This document shows, in pieces, positions 35,555 to 48,399 of a DNA stretch of 64,000 nucleotides. Numbering within the stretch: position 1 is the stretch's first letter; each line of letters starts with the position of its first letter. The position numbers and the translations under genes were made by a program. The notes under the pieces were generated by a model. That model made no database searches and was not told where the DNA came from. It worked only from the letters and a program-made list of their open reading frames with translations. Source of the stretch: Pseudovirgaria hyperparasitica (lineage: Eukaryota; Ascomycota; Dothideomycetes; Acrospermales; Acrospermaceae); NCBI RefSeq assembly GCF_010093815.1, contig NW_022985564.1:225530-289529 (forward strand), read 5' to 3'.

Positions 35555-36038
35555 ATTATCCCTTCCCTCTAGGAAGCTACCCTTAGCGATCTAGATCGTT
35601 ATCTATCCCTATATCCCTATCCTAAGTCTTATAAGACCTTAGTCGTTCTCTATGCTTCGTCTTAGATACTTACTAATATTTGCTAATCTAAGATTTATAT
35701 AAGCGTTTTCCTAATAAACTAGATTTTATCTATCTTAACTTCTTACATAGGTAAGATTGCCTAATTAGGCCTAGCGTATCACGTGATGTAATTAGGTAAG
35801 CCCGGGTACTACCTATATTAAAATCTTCTCTTAGAAATATTCCTTTCTTTAAAAAACTTCTTAACTCTTTATAGAGTTTTTTAGATTATTAGGTATATTA
35901 CCCGATCCTTATAGACATAGATTTATATAGATTTACTATAATTTAGTACGATTTACGTAATTTACTAATTTTCGTGCCGTCCTTAGCTAGTAATAATATA
36001 ATTCATAATAATCCATATAAATTAATAATAATCTTAAT

Positions 36039-37020
36039 ATGGTTTCCCGAAATCTCAACGCTCTAAAGTAATTAGTATAGAAACAGGCGCCTTCGAATAA
36101 TCCCTGTCTTATATACGTTACCGACATGTCGAAAGCTATTAATCTACCCCGACCTAGGCCGGGCTCTAATAATCTAGCTATATATTATTATAGTTATCGC
36201 TTTCCGTCGTATATTACTCACGGTAGTACTAAATCTATAATATACGGTACTTATATAACTAAGAAGCGTTATTACTTATAGGTATTTAAGTAAGTTCGAA
36301 GAACTTTACGTAGATTTACTTATATCGGTATAGATTACTACTAGGCCTCTAGTAACCCCTACTAATAAGGAGCGTGGTACTACTAATCGTAACGCCTTAG
36401 AGAAGACTTTCTACGAGCTATATACCTAAGGTAAGGGTTACGCCTAGGAGTACGATTCTAATAAGATCCGTAAGGATTTATTAGAATCTACTATAGCTAT
36501 TATTACCGCGATTACTAGGTAATATCGTTTTTCTTAAATTATTATAGATTCTTACTAATATATATTAATCTCTATAATAGTGCTAAAATCTCTACTACTT
36601 CAGACTTCTTTCTATATACTAGCGATATTAGAATTCCTAGAAAAGGTTCTAGTAAAAAGGCTAAGGTTCCTTCCTCGCGCGTACTAAAGAGCCGTAAATT
36701 TAGGGAAGATGGCTCTAATCTAGAATTTTCTATACTAAAGGTATATGGTTCTATACCGATCGTTAAATCTTTTCGCTGATTTATATAATTCTTAGCGTAC
36801 CCGCGCCGGTCCGCCCCTCTCTATCCCGGGTCCCGCCGCTCCGTAGGTTTCTATAGAGGAGTTTATAGCTATAAGGCGCGCTATATAGAATTTATAGCGT
36901 CGGAACGAAAGGCTAGAGACTTATATTATAAAGCTCTATACTATGCTAAATAAGAACTAGCGGAAGGAATTAGATATAACTATCGCGGTAATTAGTACTT
37001 CTACTTCTACTCCGACTTAA
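36039..37020 (+). pseudogene. Possible antisense ORF between pol and 3' LTR of A2
   Basis: On the strand opposite to A2 gag-pol, reading starts at an ATG (36039) with 'RNLNAL', 'INLPRPRPGSNN', 'THGSTKSIIYGTYITKKRYY' and later a basic stretch 'RIPRKGSSKKAKVPSSRVL'. Stops are mostly TAG/TAA. Between about 36,280 and 36,540 a different plus-strand frame looks more protein-like, so there is either a frame change or no real gene. The matching part of A1 is 44571-45554 on the minus strand. Tentative. Confidence 0.35.
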
Positions 37021-37472
37021 TCGGTTTAGATCTATACTAATCGGTACTAATATATCTCTTTTATCTAGTGTTTTTGGTTTTTCGGTTTTAATTTTAAAGC
37101 GATCTTACTTCTTCTAGATAGATTAGTACGAGTTTATATAGATCTATATAGATCTTTATATTTTCTTTTAGCTTTCTTAATTTTATCTTTCTTTAAAAAT
37201 AACTTCTTTAATCTCTTTAGTAATCTATACCGATCTATACTAATTAGTACCGATTTTCGATGTCCATTTCTCTTAGTAAATTATTTTTCTAAGTCTCTTT
37301 TTTAGTTAAATTTTTTAAAGTTCTAAGTTCGAACTTTCTAAGGAAGTTCCTTAATTCCTTAGAATATTTTAAAGATCTATATCTCTTTTACCTTCTTCCT
37401 TTTAGGCGGCCGTCCTCGGCGCCGAACTATACTAAAAAACGTTGAATCGCTGTACTTTAGTATAATTCTCTA

Positions 37473-40400
37473 CGATTCCGCGGCTTCCTTTGCTAATCGC
37501 TACTTATATACTAATATCGCTACTTTACTAATGTTTATTATAGGTTCCTAAGTATCTTTATTAGGATTATATCCTTTCTAATGAATTTTATATAGCCACG
37601 TGCTATCTTCGGCGTGTTACTAGCTAAGTATCTACTTAACTTTATAGATATCTATACCTTCTTATATAACTACTTTATATAGTATCTATTTAGAATGATC
37701 CGGTAATAATAAGGCATAAAATGGCTCGAGAAGCGTAATATGGAATATATTATATATCTTTAACGTAGAAGGGAGTTATAACTTATACGCCTAGTTATTA
37801 ATTACATGAGTAATCTTATATAGACCTATTATTATATAGTTAAGCTTCTTCTTTAGCCTAATACTACGAATATTCTTGCTATTTAGTAAAACTTTATCCC
37901 TAATATTAAAGATTATAGGTTTTCTACCCTTGTTATAGTGCGATTTACTATAATTCGTAGTATCTTATAGTAACTTTATAACGCTTCTTTACGTTTAGAA
38001 CAGTTCTATAGTAATTTCTATAACTTTAATATTAGGTCGTTCTACTTTAAACTAAGTCCCTAAGAACTACGTATTATGGTTCTAACCGAAGTTTACTTCG
38101 AACGGACTTACGTAGGTTAACGCATGTCGGCTATTATTATACGCAAATTCCGCGATATAGACTAACCTTACCTAGTTATCCTACTTATAGTTATAATATA
38201 CGCGTAAATACGCCTCGACTATCTAATTCTACCGCTCCGTCTATCTATCTATTTATAGATAGAACGTAGTACTAAGTTTCCGCTTAATTCCTAGCGTATA
38301 GTAGAAATCCTTCTAAAATTTAGACGTTATCTACGGACCTCTATCCGAAACTATACTATTCGGTATACTATAGAGCCGGACTACGTCACGGAGTAGTATA
38401 TCTATAAGATCCGGTACTTAGATTATCTTCCTTATAGGGATATAGTATAACATCTTTATAAATCTATCTAGAACTATAAGTAAACTATTATAAATATGCC
38501 TAGAACACTTACTTAGGGGTAGATCTATGATGAAATCCATCGATAATTCCTTCCATGCCTCCTTTAGTATAGGTAATAGCCTTAATTTACTATATAGTAA
38601 GTGTCTATATACTTTCGTATACTGGCAAACGTTATACGTTTTTATATAGTCTTTTATATATTTATAAAGACCCGGCTAGTCATACGTCCTTCGGATTAAA
38701 TCGACCGTTCTTATAACGCCGAAGTGCCCTACTAACGCGTAATCATACTATTCCCTTAAAATATCGATTTATAAGCCGCCTTCTAGTACGTAGAGTCGGC
38801 CTTAGAAGTAGATCGCGTCTAATCGTCGTTTCTATCTTAATAACCACGGCGGATCTATAGCGCTTCCTTTTATACTCATGACTTTCTTTACTAATATATC
38901 GGAATTCTAGGTAGATTTAATTAAGTCTTTAAGGGTTTTCTTAGTTTCTTAGACGTTTATTTAAATTACTTAATACCCGCTCTAATTCCCGCGGAGAATC
39001 GCCGAAAGTGTCCTAGCTTCTAGCATTCTATTAGATAACTAGTCTTATAGTATCTAAAGTATAGTATAGTCTAACTTATACTAACTATCTACGTTATTCT
39101 ATAACGATTTCTTATAATCTTCACGCCGCGATAGAGGATTAGCTTTATTCTCTCTTCTAGCTTTATATAAGATTTTAAAGTTAAATATTAACATCCACTT
39201 AGCCTAACGTACTTATCGGTAATTAAGGACCTTGGTTAATATAAAGTAACGTAGATTTATATAATCTAATAATAATTCAATCTAATATACGGAGCCTTCT
39301 AAATAATGTCGCTATTACTTAAAACTCTCGACGATTATAAGTAGTTTCTAGTCGTACGTGTTTTAACGCGTCTCTATATCCGCTATTTTATAGAAAAAGA
39401 AAGCGACCGGGTGCCATTACACCTTATCTTTTACATCTTTATACGGTTAACTAATAATTCTAGTAATTACGAATTCTAACGCGTTAGTTTCGACCCGAAT
39501 ATACTTCTTAGAATTAAAATGCCTAAGAATCGGTATAGTTATAAAGTAATTCTTTAACGATCGGAACGCATCTCGCGCTTCTAGCGTTAACTATATCTCG
39601 ACTAACTTAGCTTTACGCTATGCTCGCCTACCTATAGGGATTTTACCGCTATTCTCTATAAGTTTATTAAGCGGCGCTATAATTCGTAAGAAGCCTATAA
39701 TGAATTTATAATAATAGTTCACGAAACCTATAAATATTCTAATTTAACGTATAGTAGTAGGTTCTAGCTATTCTATAATGGTCTTTACACGCTCCGGCTC
39801 TATTTTTAGGCCGCTATATATTATAATAAAGCCGAGAAACCCAACTTCTTATTAGTGAAACTCGCATTTAGATAATTTTACGTAGAGTTTATACTACCTT
39901 AGACGATTTAGCACCAATTTTATATGTTCTTTATAATCCTATATGCTATCGGAGTAAATTAGTATATTATCGAGATAAACTACGTAAATCACGTTAAGTA
40001 ATCCTATAAGTATAGTATTAATATATCCTTAAAACGCTCCTAGCGCATTTATTAGCCCGAATAGCATAATAGTATACTTAAAATAACTATATCTAGTCCG
40101 AAATGCGGTTTTCCACTTATCTCCGCGACGAATTTAAAGCCGGTAATATATATCTCGTAAATCTAGCTTTATAAAGTACTTTACCTTCGTTAATTAGTCT
40201 AAAGATTTACTAACTAGCGGTAATAGATGACGATTCTTCTTAGTTACCGTATTTAGTACCCGATAGTTAACGTATAGACGTAAACTTCCGTCTTTCTTCT
40301 TTATAAAGAGAATAGATACGCCGGCTAATAACGTACTACGACGTATCTAGCCTCTTTCGAGGTATTCTTTAATATATTTATAAAGAACTTTAAGTTCTAG

Positions 40401-41953
40401 TCTCGAAAGTAGATAAAGTAGGCTATAAGGGACGTCTACTCCCTCTTTAAGCTTAATCTTTAGCTTATACGGCCTGTGATTAGGGAGAAGTAACGTATCT
40501 CCTACTAAAAACATATCCGTATACTATGAATATACGTTGGGTAGCGTATCTTCGCCCTAATTATTACTATCGTCCTCGTCTTAATCGACGATTAATAAGA
40601 ATATAAGATAGATTAGCGATAATCGAGTCCGCACGGTAAGGTTCCATACCTCCTTACTAATAGTTATAACTTACTAGTATAATTTACTATAGTATTATCG
40701 GAACGTTAATATCTCCTTCTAAAAATCAAGGATATAGTTTAGGCGTCTAAGCTAAGGCATCCCTAGAATCATATTCTATTAGCTAATATTAGCCATGATA
40801 AATTCATTAGATATCTACTATTTTATTATCTTCGAGTCATGAACTTCGTAATTCGTTATAGCTTTACCTAAAGTTCTAACTTTATATCCATTAACTACGA
40901 TAGTTCGGCTAACTTTACTAAGATCATATAATAATCTATACTCCTTTATAAGAATCGACGAAATATAGTTATCTTCTATACTAGTGTCCACGAGGGCCTA
41001 TATAGTTTTATAACCATTTACTATAGATAACGATACTTTTAGTAATATTAGGTCTTTACTTGCCGGAAGGCGCTACGGCTCCTCCTAAGTATATATAATT
41101 TAGCTAAGAACGCGGTTAGGTCTCGTGTACTAGCCTATTCTTTTTTCGGATTCTTATAGTTAGGCGAAATATATTCTATTTCTCTATACTTATAGTAACG
41201 AAGTACGCTATAATTCTACTATTTTACGATAGGCGTTATATTTAAGCCTATACCTTATCCTTTTCCGTGTTAAGAAGCACCGCCTCGATTATTTTAGTAT
41301 CCTCTTAATACGTTTCTACCCCGATTTACGCTCTTCTAGTACTAATCGCGGTAAGGTTACTCTTAATCGAACGTATTCGATCGACCTCGTTTCTAACCCG
41401 TATAGGGTTCGTCGGTTTTACCTAGAGAGCCGCGTTCCTTAAGGATATGGTAGTGTTTATTAGCTTTCTCCTCTAATTCGTATAGATAGTTAAAACTTAA
41501 TAATACTATTCCTAGTCTTTCGCGGATTAACGGAAGTAGTACTTCGCGAAACTAGAATATACGAATATTTTCCTATAGTATAGGGATATTATTCTATAGG
41601 TTTTAGAGGTATTATAGTAGTTAAGTAGGTGTCTAGTTCGGTCGTTATGCCACGCTTCTTAACTTAGATAGTACCTTTCTTTTACGTTCTCTATCCGTTC
41701 CGAGGGTGTTTAGTATAAATATAGCTAAATATTCCTAGGTTATCGTAGATAGTAGCTATACTTCCTTCTATCTATCCTATTAATCGCGGGATTATAAGTC
41801 TAGGTATCGTTCTCCGAACGAAATGCGTTATACTTTAGTAGAAAAGAGTAGAGGGTTATCGAGGAAGTACTTTTCGTAGTCTCTCTTCTAGTCTTTCCAC
41901 TCCTTTTGGTTCTTCCCTATAAATATAGTCGGGTCTTTAGGTTTTAGTATACC
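37473..41953 (-). pseudogene. A2 gag-pol-chromodomain relic
   Basis: Colinear with the A1 coding relic: Gag (about 41,950-41,100), protease, RT with YLDN at 39966-39977, RNase H, integrase and a C-terminal chromodomain. Here gag is continuous, because the B insertion is absent. TAG/TAA stops throughout. Confidence 0.82.
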
Positions 41954-42482
41954 TAGGGAAGGAGTAGGGTAAATCGGTAACGAAGCGGCTGGGTATACGG
42001 TAGATTATCGCAACTCTAATAGTAGGTAAACTAATTCCGCCTAAATTAGTGTAGGAAGTCGTCTACCTACTATCATTCGGCGTAGTTCTTTAAGAGACTC
42101 CTTAAGTTCTCGTCTCTTTGCGAGGAGTTTCGCGCGTTCTATCTATTCTTTAAGGGTTTAAATCTCTCGAGCCTAATTCGCGATATATTTCTAAAGTTCG
42201 GCGATGGTTTATTATAACACCTCGCGTAGCTCCGCCACGACTCGTTATCCGGCTTTATATTATTAGAAGTTACTCGGCGTATCTACTATTTCTTCGTCTA
42301 AAAGCTCCGTAATTTAGTCTAACATTTCTACTTCTTAGTTAGAAACGGCCGGGATTAATACCGATTATAGAGGATCCCTATTATTTAATATAGTATTACT
42401 TATCCCTATAGTGGATCGTGTCGACCTTCTCGGTTCTAGTTAGACTATCTTAACTATAGTACTATATAGGGAGTAATTCGAA

Positions 42483-42710
42483 TGTAAGAATAGGGTTATT
42501 AGATAGTAGTATAGTTAGATAGAATAATGGGGTATATTCTATTATAGAACGAATTACTACCGAACCCTTTCGGTAGGAATCCGAGAGTATATATATAAAG
42601 AGACGCCGATCTATCTAGCACGTGACTGTTTACCGCCCTTCACGTCACCTCCTAACCCTGTTAGCTAAGGTACGTGTAAGTCGGGTCCTACCTAAGGCTA
42701 AGTTCTAATA
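42483..42710 (-). repeat. A2 5' LTR
   Basis: 228 bp, same orientation and length as the 35327 copy. It is followed on the right by the TSD and the resumption of A1. Confidence 0.9.
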
Positions 42711-42715
42711 GTTAT

Positions 42716-44120
42716 AAGCATGAAAGGAAGCGCTATAGATCCGCCGTAGTTATTAAGGTAGGAATGATAATCGGACGCGATCTACTTCTAAGGCCGACTC
42801 TACGTGCCGGAAGACGGCTTACGAATTAATATTTTAAGGGAATAGTATAATTACACGTTAGTAGAGTACTTTAGCATTATAAGGATAGTTAATTTAATCC
42901 GAAGGATATACGACTAGCTAGGTCTTTATGAATATATAAAAGACTACGTAAAAACGTATAACGTTTACTAGCATACGAAAGTATATAGACACTTACTATA
43001 TAGCGAATTAAGGCTATTACCTATACTAAAGGAGGCATAGAAGGAATTATCGATGGATTTCATCATAGATCTACCCCTAAGTAAGTGTTCTAGGCATATT
43101 TATAATAGTTTACTTATAGTTCTAGATAGATTTATAAAGATGTTATACTATATCCCTATAAGGAAGATAATCTAAGTACCGGATCTTATAGATATACTAC
43201 TCCGTGACGTAGTCCGGCTCTATAGTATACCGAATAGTATAGTTTCGGATAGAGGTCCGTAGATAACGTCTAAATTTTAGAAGGATTTCTACTATACGCT
43301 AGGAATTAAGCGGAAACTTAGTACTACGTTCTATCTATAAATAGATAGATAGATAGAGCGGTAGAACTAGATAGTTAAGGCGTATTTACGCGTATATTAT
43401 AACTATAAGTAGGATAACTAGGTAAGGTTAGTCTATGTCGCGGAATTCGTGTATAATAATAGCCGATATACGTTAACCTATATAAGTCCGTTTAAAGTAA
43501 ACTTCGGTTAGAACTATAATATATAGTTCTTAGGGACTTAGTTTAAAGTAGAACGACCTAACGTTAAAGTAATAGAAATTACTATAGAACTATTCTAAAC
43601 GTAAAGAAGCGTTATAAAGTTACTATAAGATACTACAAATTATAGTAAATCACACTATAACAAGAGTAGAAAACCTATAATCTTTAATATTAGGGATAAA
43701 GTTTTACTAAATAGTAAGAATATTTATAGTATTAGGCTAAAGAAGAAGCTTAACTATATAATAATAGATCTATATAAGATTACTTATGTAATTAATAACC
43801 AGGCGTATGAGTTATAACTCCCTCCTATATTAAAGATATATAATATATTCTATATTACGCTTCTCGAGCCATTTTATGCCTTATTATTACTAGATTATTC
43901 CGAATAGATACTATATAAAGTAGTTATATAAGAAGGTATAGATATCTATAAAGTTAAGTAGATACTTAGCTAGTAACACGCTAAAGATGGTACGTGGCTA
44001 TATAAGATTTATTAGAAAGGATATAATTCTAATAAAGATACTTAGGAACCTATAATAAACATTAGTAAAGTAGCGATATTAGTATATAAGTAGCGATTAG
44101 TAAAGGAAGCCGTAGAATCG
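42716..44120 (+). pseudogene. A1 integrase and chromodomain relic
   Basis: Continues the A1 pol frame after the A2 insertion. An integrase core is visible ('ELSMDFIIDLPLSK', 'SIPNSIVSDRGP', 'YVAEFVYNNS'), followed near 43,915-44,070 by a chromodomain-like segment ('DGTWLYKIYQKGYNSNKDT' then a stop in place of W, then EPI). The chromodomain assigns family A to the chromovirus branch. Confidence 0.8.
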
Positions 44121-44570
44121 TAGAGAATTATACTAAAGTACGGCGATTTAACGTTTTTTAGTATAGTTTAGCGCCGAGAACGGCCGCCTAAAAGGAAGAA
44201 GATAAAAGAGATATAGATCTTTAAAACATTCTAAGGAATTAAGGAACTTCCTTAGAAAGTTTAAACTTAGAACTTTAAAAAATTTAACTAAAAAAGAGAC
44301 TTAGAAAAATAATTCACTAAGAGAAATGGATATCGAAAATCAGTGCCGATCGGTATAGATTAGTATAGATTACTAAAGAGATTAAAGAAGTTATTATTAA
44401 AGAAAGATAAAATTAAGAAAGCTAAAAGAAAATATAAAGATCTATATAGATCTATATAAACTCGTACTAATCTATCTAGAAGAAGTAAGATCGCTTTAAA
44501 ATTAAAACCGAAAAACCAAAAACACTAGATAAAAGAGATATATTAGTACTAATTAGTATAGATCTAAACC

Positions 44571-45554
44571 GATTAAGTCGGAGTAGAAGTAGAAGTACTA
44601 ATTACCGCGATAGTTACATCTAATTCCTTCCGCTAGTTCTTATTTAGCATAGTATAGAGCTTTATAATATAAGTCTCTAGCCTTTCGTTCCGACGCTATA
44701 AATTCTATATAGCGCGCCTTATAGCTATAAACTCCTCTATAGAAACCTACGGAGCGGCGGGACCCGGGATAGAGAGGGGCGGACCGGCGCGGGTACGCTA
44801 AGAATTATATAAATCAGCGAAAAGATTTAACGATCGGTATAGAACCATATACCTTTAGTATAGAAAATTCTAGATTAGAGCCATCTTCCCTAAATTTACG
44901 GCTCTTTAGTACGCGCGAGGAAGGAACCTTAGCCTTTTTACTAGAACCTTTTCTAGGAATTCTAATATCGCTAGTATATAGAAAGAAGTCTGAAGTAGTA
45001 GAGATTTTAGCACTATTATAGAGATTAATATATATTAGTAAGAATCTATAATAATTTAAGAAAAACGATATTACCTAGTAATCGCGGTAATAATAGCTAT
45101 AGTAGATTCTAATAAATCCTTACGGATCTTATTAGAATCGTACTCCTAGGCGTAACCCTTACCTTAGGTATATAGCTCGTAGAAAGTCTTCTCTAAGGCG
45201 TTACGATTAGTAGTACCACGCTCCTTATTAGTAGGGGTTACTAGAGGCCTAGTAGTAATCTATACCGATATAAGTAAATCTACGTAAAGTTCTTCGAACT
45301 TACTTAAATACCTATAAGTAATAACGCTTCTTAGTTATGTAAGTACCGTATATTATAGATTTAGTACTACCGTAAGTAATATATAACGGAAAGTAATAAC
45401 TATAATAATATATAGCTAGATTATTAGAGCCCGGCCTAGGTCGGGGTAGATTAATAGCTTTTAATATATTAGTAATATATACGAGACAGGGATTATTCGA
45501 AGGCGCCTATTTCTATACTAATTACTTTAGAGCGTCGAGATTTCGGGAAACTAT
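44571..45554 (-). pseudogene. Possible antisense ORF of A1 (same as in A2)
   Basis: The copy of the 36039-37020 feature, here on the minus strand because A1 is plus-oriented. The ATG has been changed to ATA. Same caveats. Confidence 0.3.
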
Positions 45555-46038
45555 ATTAAGATTATTATTAATTTATATAGATTATTATAAATTATATTAT
45601 TACTAGCTAAGGACGGTATAAAAATTAGTAAATTACGTAAATCATACTAAATTATAGTAAATCTATATAAATCTATATCTATAAGGATCGGGTGATATAC
45701 CTAATAATCTAAAAAACTCTATAAAGAGTTAAGAAGTTTTTTAAAGAAAGGAATATTTCTAAGAAAAGATTTCAATATAGGTAGTACCCAGGCTTACCTA
45801 ATCACATCACGTAATACGCTAGGCCTAATTAGATAATCTCACCTATATAAGAAGTTAAGATAGATAAAATCTAGTTTATTAGGAAAACGCTTATATAAAT
45901 CTTAGATCGGTGAATATTAGTAAGTATCTAAGACGAAGCGTAGAGAACGACTAAGGTCTTATAAGACTTAGAATAGGGATATAGAGATAGGTAACGATCT
46001 AGGTCGCTAAGGGTAGCTTCCTAGAGGGAAGGGATAAT

Positions 46039-46266
46039 TATTAGGACTTAGCCTTAGGTAGGACCCGACCTATACGTACCTTAGCTAATAGGGTTAGAAG
46101 ATAACGTGAAGGGCGGTAAATAGTTATATACTAGATAAATCGGCGTCTCTTTATATATATACTCTCGGATTTCTACCGAAAGGGTTTGGTAGTAATTCGT
46201 TCTATAATAGAATACACCCCATTATTCTATCTAACTATACTACTATCCAATAACCCTATTCTTACA
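46039..46266 (+). repeat. A1 3' LTR
   Basis: Starts TATTAGGACTTAGCC (TGTTAG before RIP) and ends CCCTATTCTTACA, directly followed by TSD ATTAG. Confidence 0.9.
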
Positions 46267-46271
46267 ATTAG

Positions 46272-48065
46272 TATTCTATCTAAAGATAGAGAGATCGCCT
46301 ATCTACTATCTCTAGACCACCTATATAAAATTACTTTATACTAGCTAAAGATATTAAATATAGAGTAGTACCTATTAATTAAAAGGCTCTTACTACTATC
46401 TAAGGCTAGATAGAAGCTTAGGATATAGATATATATCTACTATCTAATATACTACTATAGTATATAAACTAGCTTAAAGATCTTAGCTTTAATAGATATA
46501 TACTACTTTATACGGCTAAAGAACGGAGAAGTCTATTTATAGATATCTATATTTAGCTATACTATAGAATTTAGGACTATATCTATACTAGAATAGTCCC
46601 TTAGCTAGAAGTTCTATTATATCTATATCTAGATTCTAATTAGTTTATAAGTATTATTCTTCTATATAAGAATAAAGAGCGGTATACTAATAGACTATAT
46701 AGGGAACCCCTCTTAAGAATATTAAGGTATCTAATCTTAATAATAATAAATTAGATAGATTAAGTATAATCTAGAAAGTAGCATTATATAAGAGTACTTT
46801 AGTTTTTCTATAACTTATAGCCCCTCTCTTTTATAATATTCTTCTTATATAAAAACCTTTTAACTCTTATCTTAAATAGCTATACTAGTATTAAATACTT
46901 TCTATAACTACTACTCTAAAACTAGGAGGTACTACTCTTTATATAAAGTAGCTACTTATCTAGATTACTAGTAAACCCTCTTTACTAATATAGAGATTAT
47001 TAATCTTACTTTATCCCTAGTTAGATCTCTCTTACCTTATCTAATACTATATATACTAAATACTCTACGCTAATCCCTTACTCTTTATATAAGTATATCT
47101 CCTCTAAGCTAGCTAGTAATTATTATTTCTAAGGTATAAACTTAATATCTTCTTATACTATAGCTACTAGCTAGAATAGATACTATATAGGTAATTACTT
47201 ATACGAGAGGAAATATCCTACTTATTAAATAGAAAAGATAAGTATCTATATATTATATAACTATATCTTATAGTAGAAAGAAGAAGAGGGATAGTAAGAT
47301 ATTCCTTTCTATATACTACTATATTACTATATATATAAAGGAAGGAATAGTTCTAAGAATAATAGGCTATGGTCGTATATAGTTAACTCTCTCTCCCCTC
47401 TCTTATTTTATATACTATGGAAGGCCGCTCCTGCAGCCCCACATGTATGTGTCCCTGGCTCGATTATATGGCTTCATTGTATATTTAAGGAGGGCGTTTT
47501 CCTTGGTCATTCTGCTTGGCGCGCTTCCCCCATCACTAATATTCGACTATCCGACCTTTCCTTACGTTCATGGGCCTCTATGGGTATTGATTATTAGGCT
47601 TAGCTATTGAAGAATTGATTGAGATCGTGCGTTCAAAGAGAACTCATAATACCTAGGAGAGATACTTGTGAGTTCGTCGCGACTACTATACTAGGAACAC
47701 AGCCATTTACAAAAGGGACACACGTAGCGATGGCTTACTACAATACTTATTTACTTAATAGAAGCTATAATAATTCTAGTAGGTAATATCTATTTCTAAG
47801 ATATTATAAGCTTTCTATAAGATATACTTCTTTAGGAGTTTAGAGTATCTCTATAGCTAAATAAGTTTAAGGCTATAGATTCTCTATATATCTCTACTAG
47901 TATTAAGGGCTAGTAGAATAAACTAACTAACCTTCTAAATTCTATATATAAGAAGTATATAGTAGATAAGTTCTTTATATATAGTAAGCTTTTTAAGGGA
48001 GAGAGTACTATAAAGAAGCTAATCTAGGTCTATATATATAGATAGGTATTAATAGATATTTAGAG
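46272..48065. repeat. Decayed AT-rich DNA, right part (unidentified repeat E)
   Basis: Continues the host sequence of A1 after the TSD. A plus-strand frame from about 46,275 gives a fairly continuous hydrophobic, Ile/Leu-rich translation, but I recognise no domain. Interrupted by the solo B LTR at 47416-47742. The right limit is placed where sequence with a different, less mutated texture begins (about 48,066); this limit is approximate. Confidence 0.4.
47416..47742 (+). mobile_element. Solo LTR of family B (327 bp, short variant)
   Basis: Starts TATGGAAGGCCGC and ends GGCTTACTACA, flanked by 4-bp repeats ATAC (47412-47415 and 47743-47746). No internal B sequence adjoins. It lacks a 45-bp segment (rich in TATTATAGACCCGTCC-like sequence) that the 5' LTR of B and the LTR at 63779 contain. 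Fewer RIP changes than the complete B copy. Confidence 0.82.
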
Positions 48066-48301
48066 GGAAATCGAAACACTCTAAGGGACCAAAACTAGTT
48101 AATTCGGGGCGATATAGCGATCTATAAACATTAATTAATAGAGTATACTAAGTATAATAACTTCCGACATACGTACTTATATATAGTATATAATATATAA
48201 CGGTACTAACGTATAGAGATACTATATATATATATACTTAAAAACTCTTTAGAGTAATAAGCATGGACTACTACTAATAAATGCCGATACGCTAACCCCC
48301 T

Positions 48302-48332
48302 TTATTAGTTAAGGGCAGCCCTTATCTAATAA
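48302..48332. repeat. Palindrome copy, 14-bp arms
   Basis: TTATTAGTTAAGGG, loop CAG, then CCCTTATCTAATAA, one mismatch in the arms. It lies just upstream of the LINE ORF1 relic and outside element B, so the palindrome is not specific to B. Confidence 0.65.
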
Positions 48333-48399
48333 TTATAGCGGCCTTAGATACTATTATACCCCGGCTTCCGCCGGGTATACCCCTACTACTAGTATAATA

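Larger units (their letters stand above)
35327..42710 (-). mobile_element. Ty3/gypsy chromovirus, family A, copy A2 (uninterrupted, 7,384 bp)
   Basis: LTRs 42483-42710 (5') and 35327-35554 (3'), 228 bp each, inverted relative to A1. TSD GTCAT at 35322-35326 and, with one C-to-T RIP change, GTTAT at 42711-42715. It inserted into the pol of A1, so family A has inserted into itself head-on, creating long inverted repeats. It carries the empty target sites of B (41552-41555), of C (39950-39954) and of the LINE (from 36361), which makes it the reference for the other copies. RIP-mutated throughout. Confidence 0.93.
20113..46266 (+). mobile_element. Ty3/gypsy chromovirus, family A, copy A1 (split by B and A2)
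   Basis: 5' LTR 20113-20340 and 3' LTR 46039-46266, both 228 bp, with 5-bp TSD ATTAG at 20108-20112 and 46267-46271. The body is in three pieces: 20113-21271, 32653-35326 and 42716-46266. Subtracting insertion B plus its 4-bp TSD (11,381 bp) and A2 plus its 5-bp TSD (7,389 bp) from 26,154 leaves 7,384 bp, identical to A2. Gag, protease, RT, RNase H, integrase and a chromodomain are all recognisable but riddled with TAG/TAA stops. A polypurine tract (AGAGGGAAGGGA) lies at about 46024-46035, just before the 3' LTR. Confidence 0.93.
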
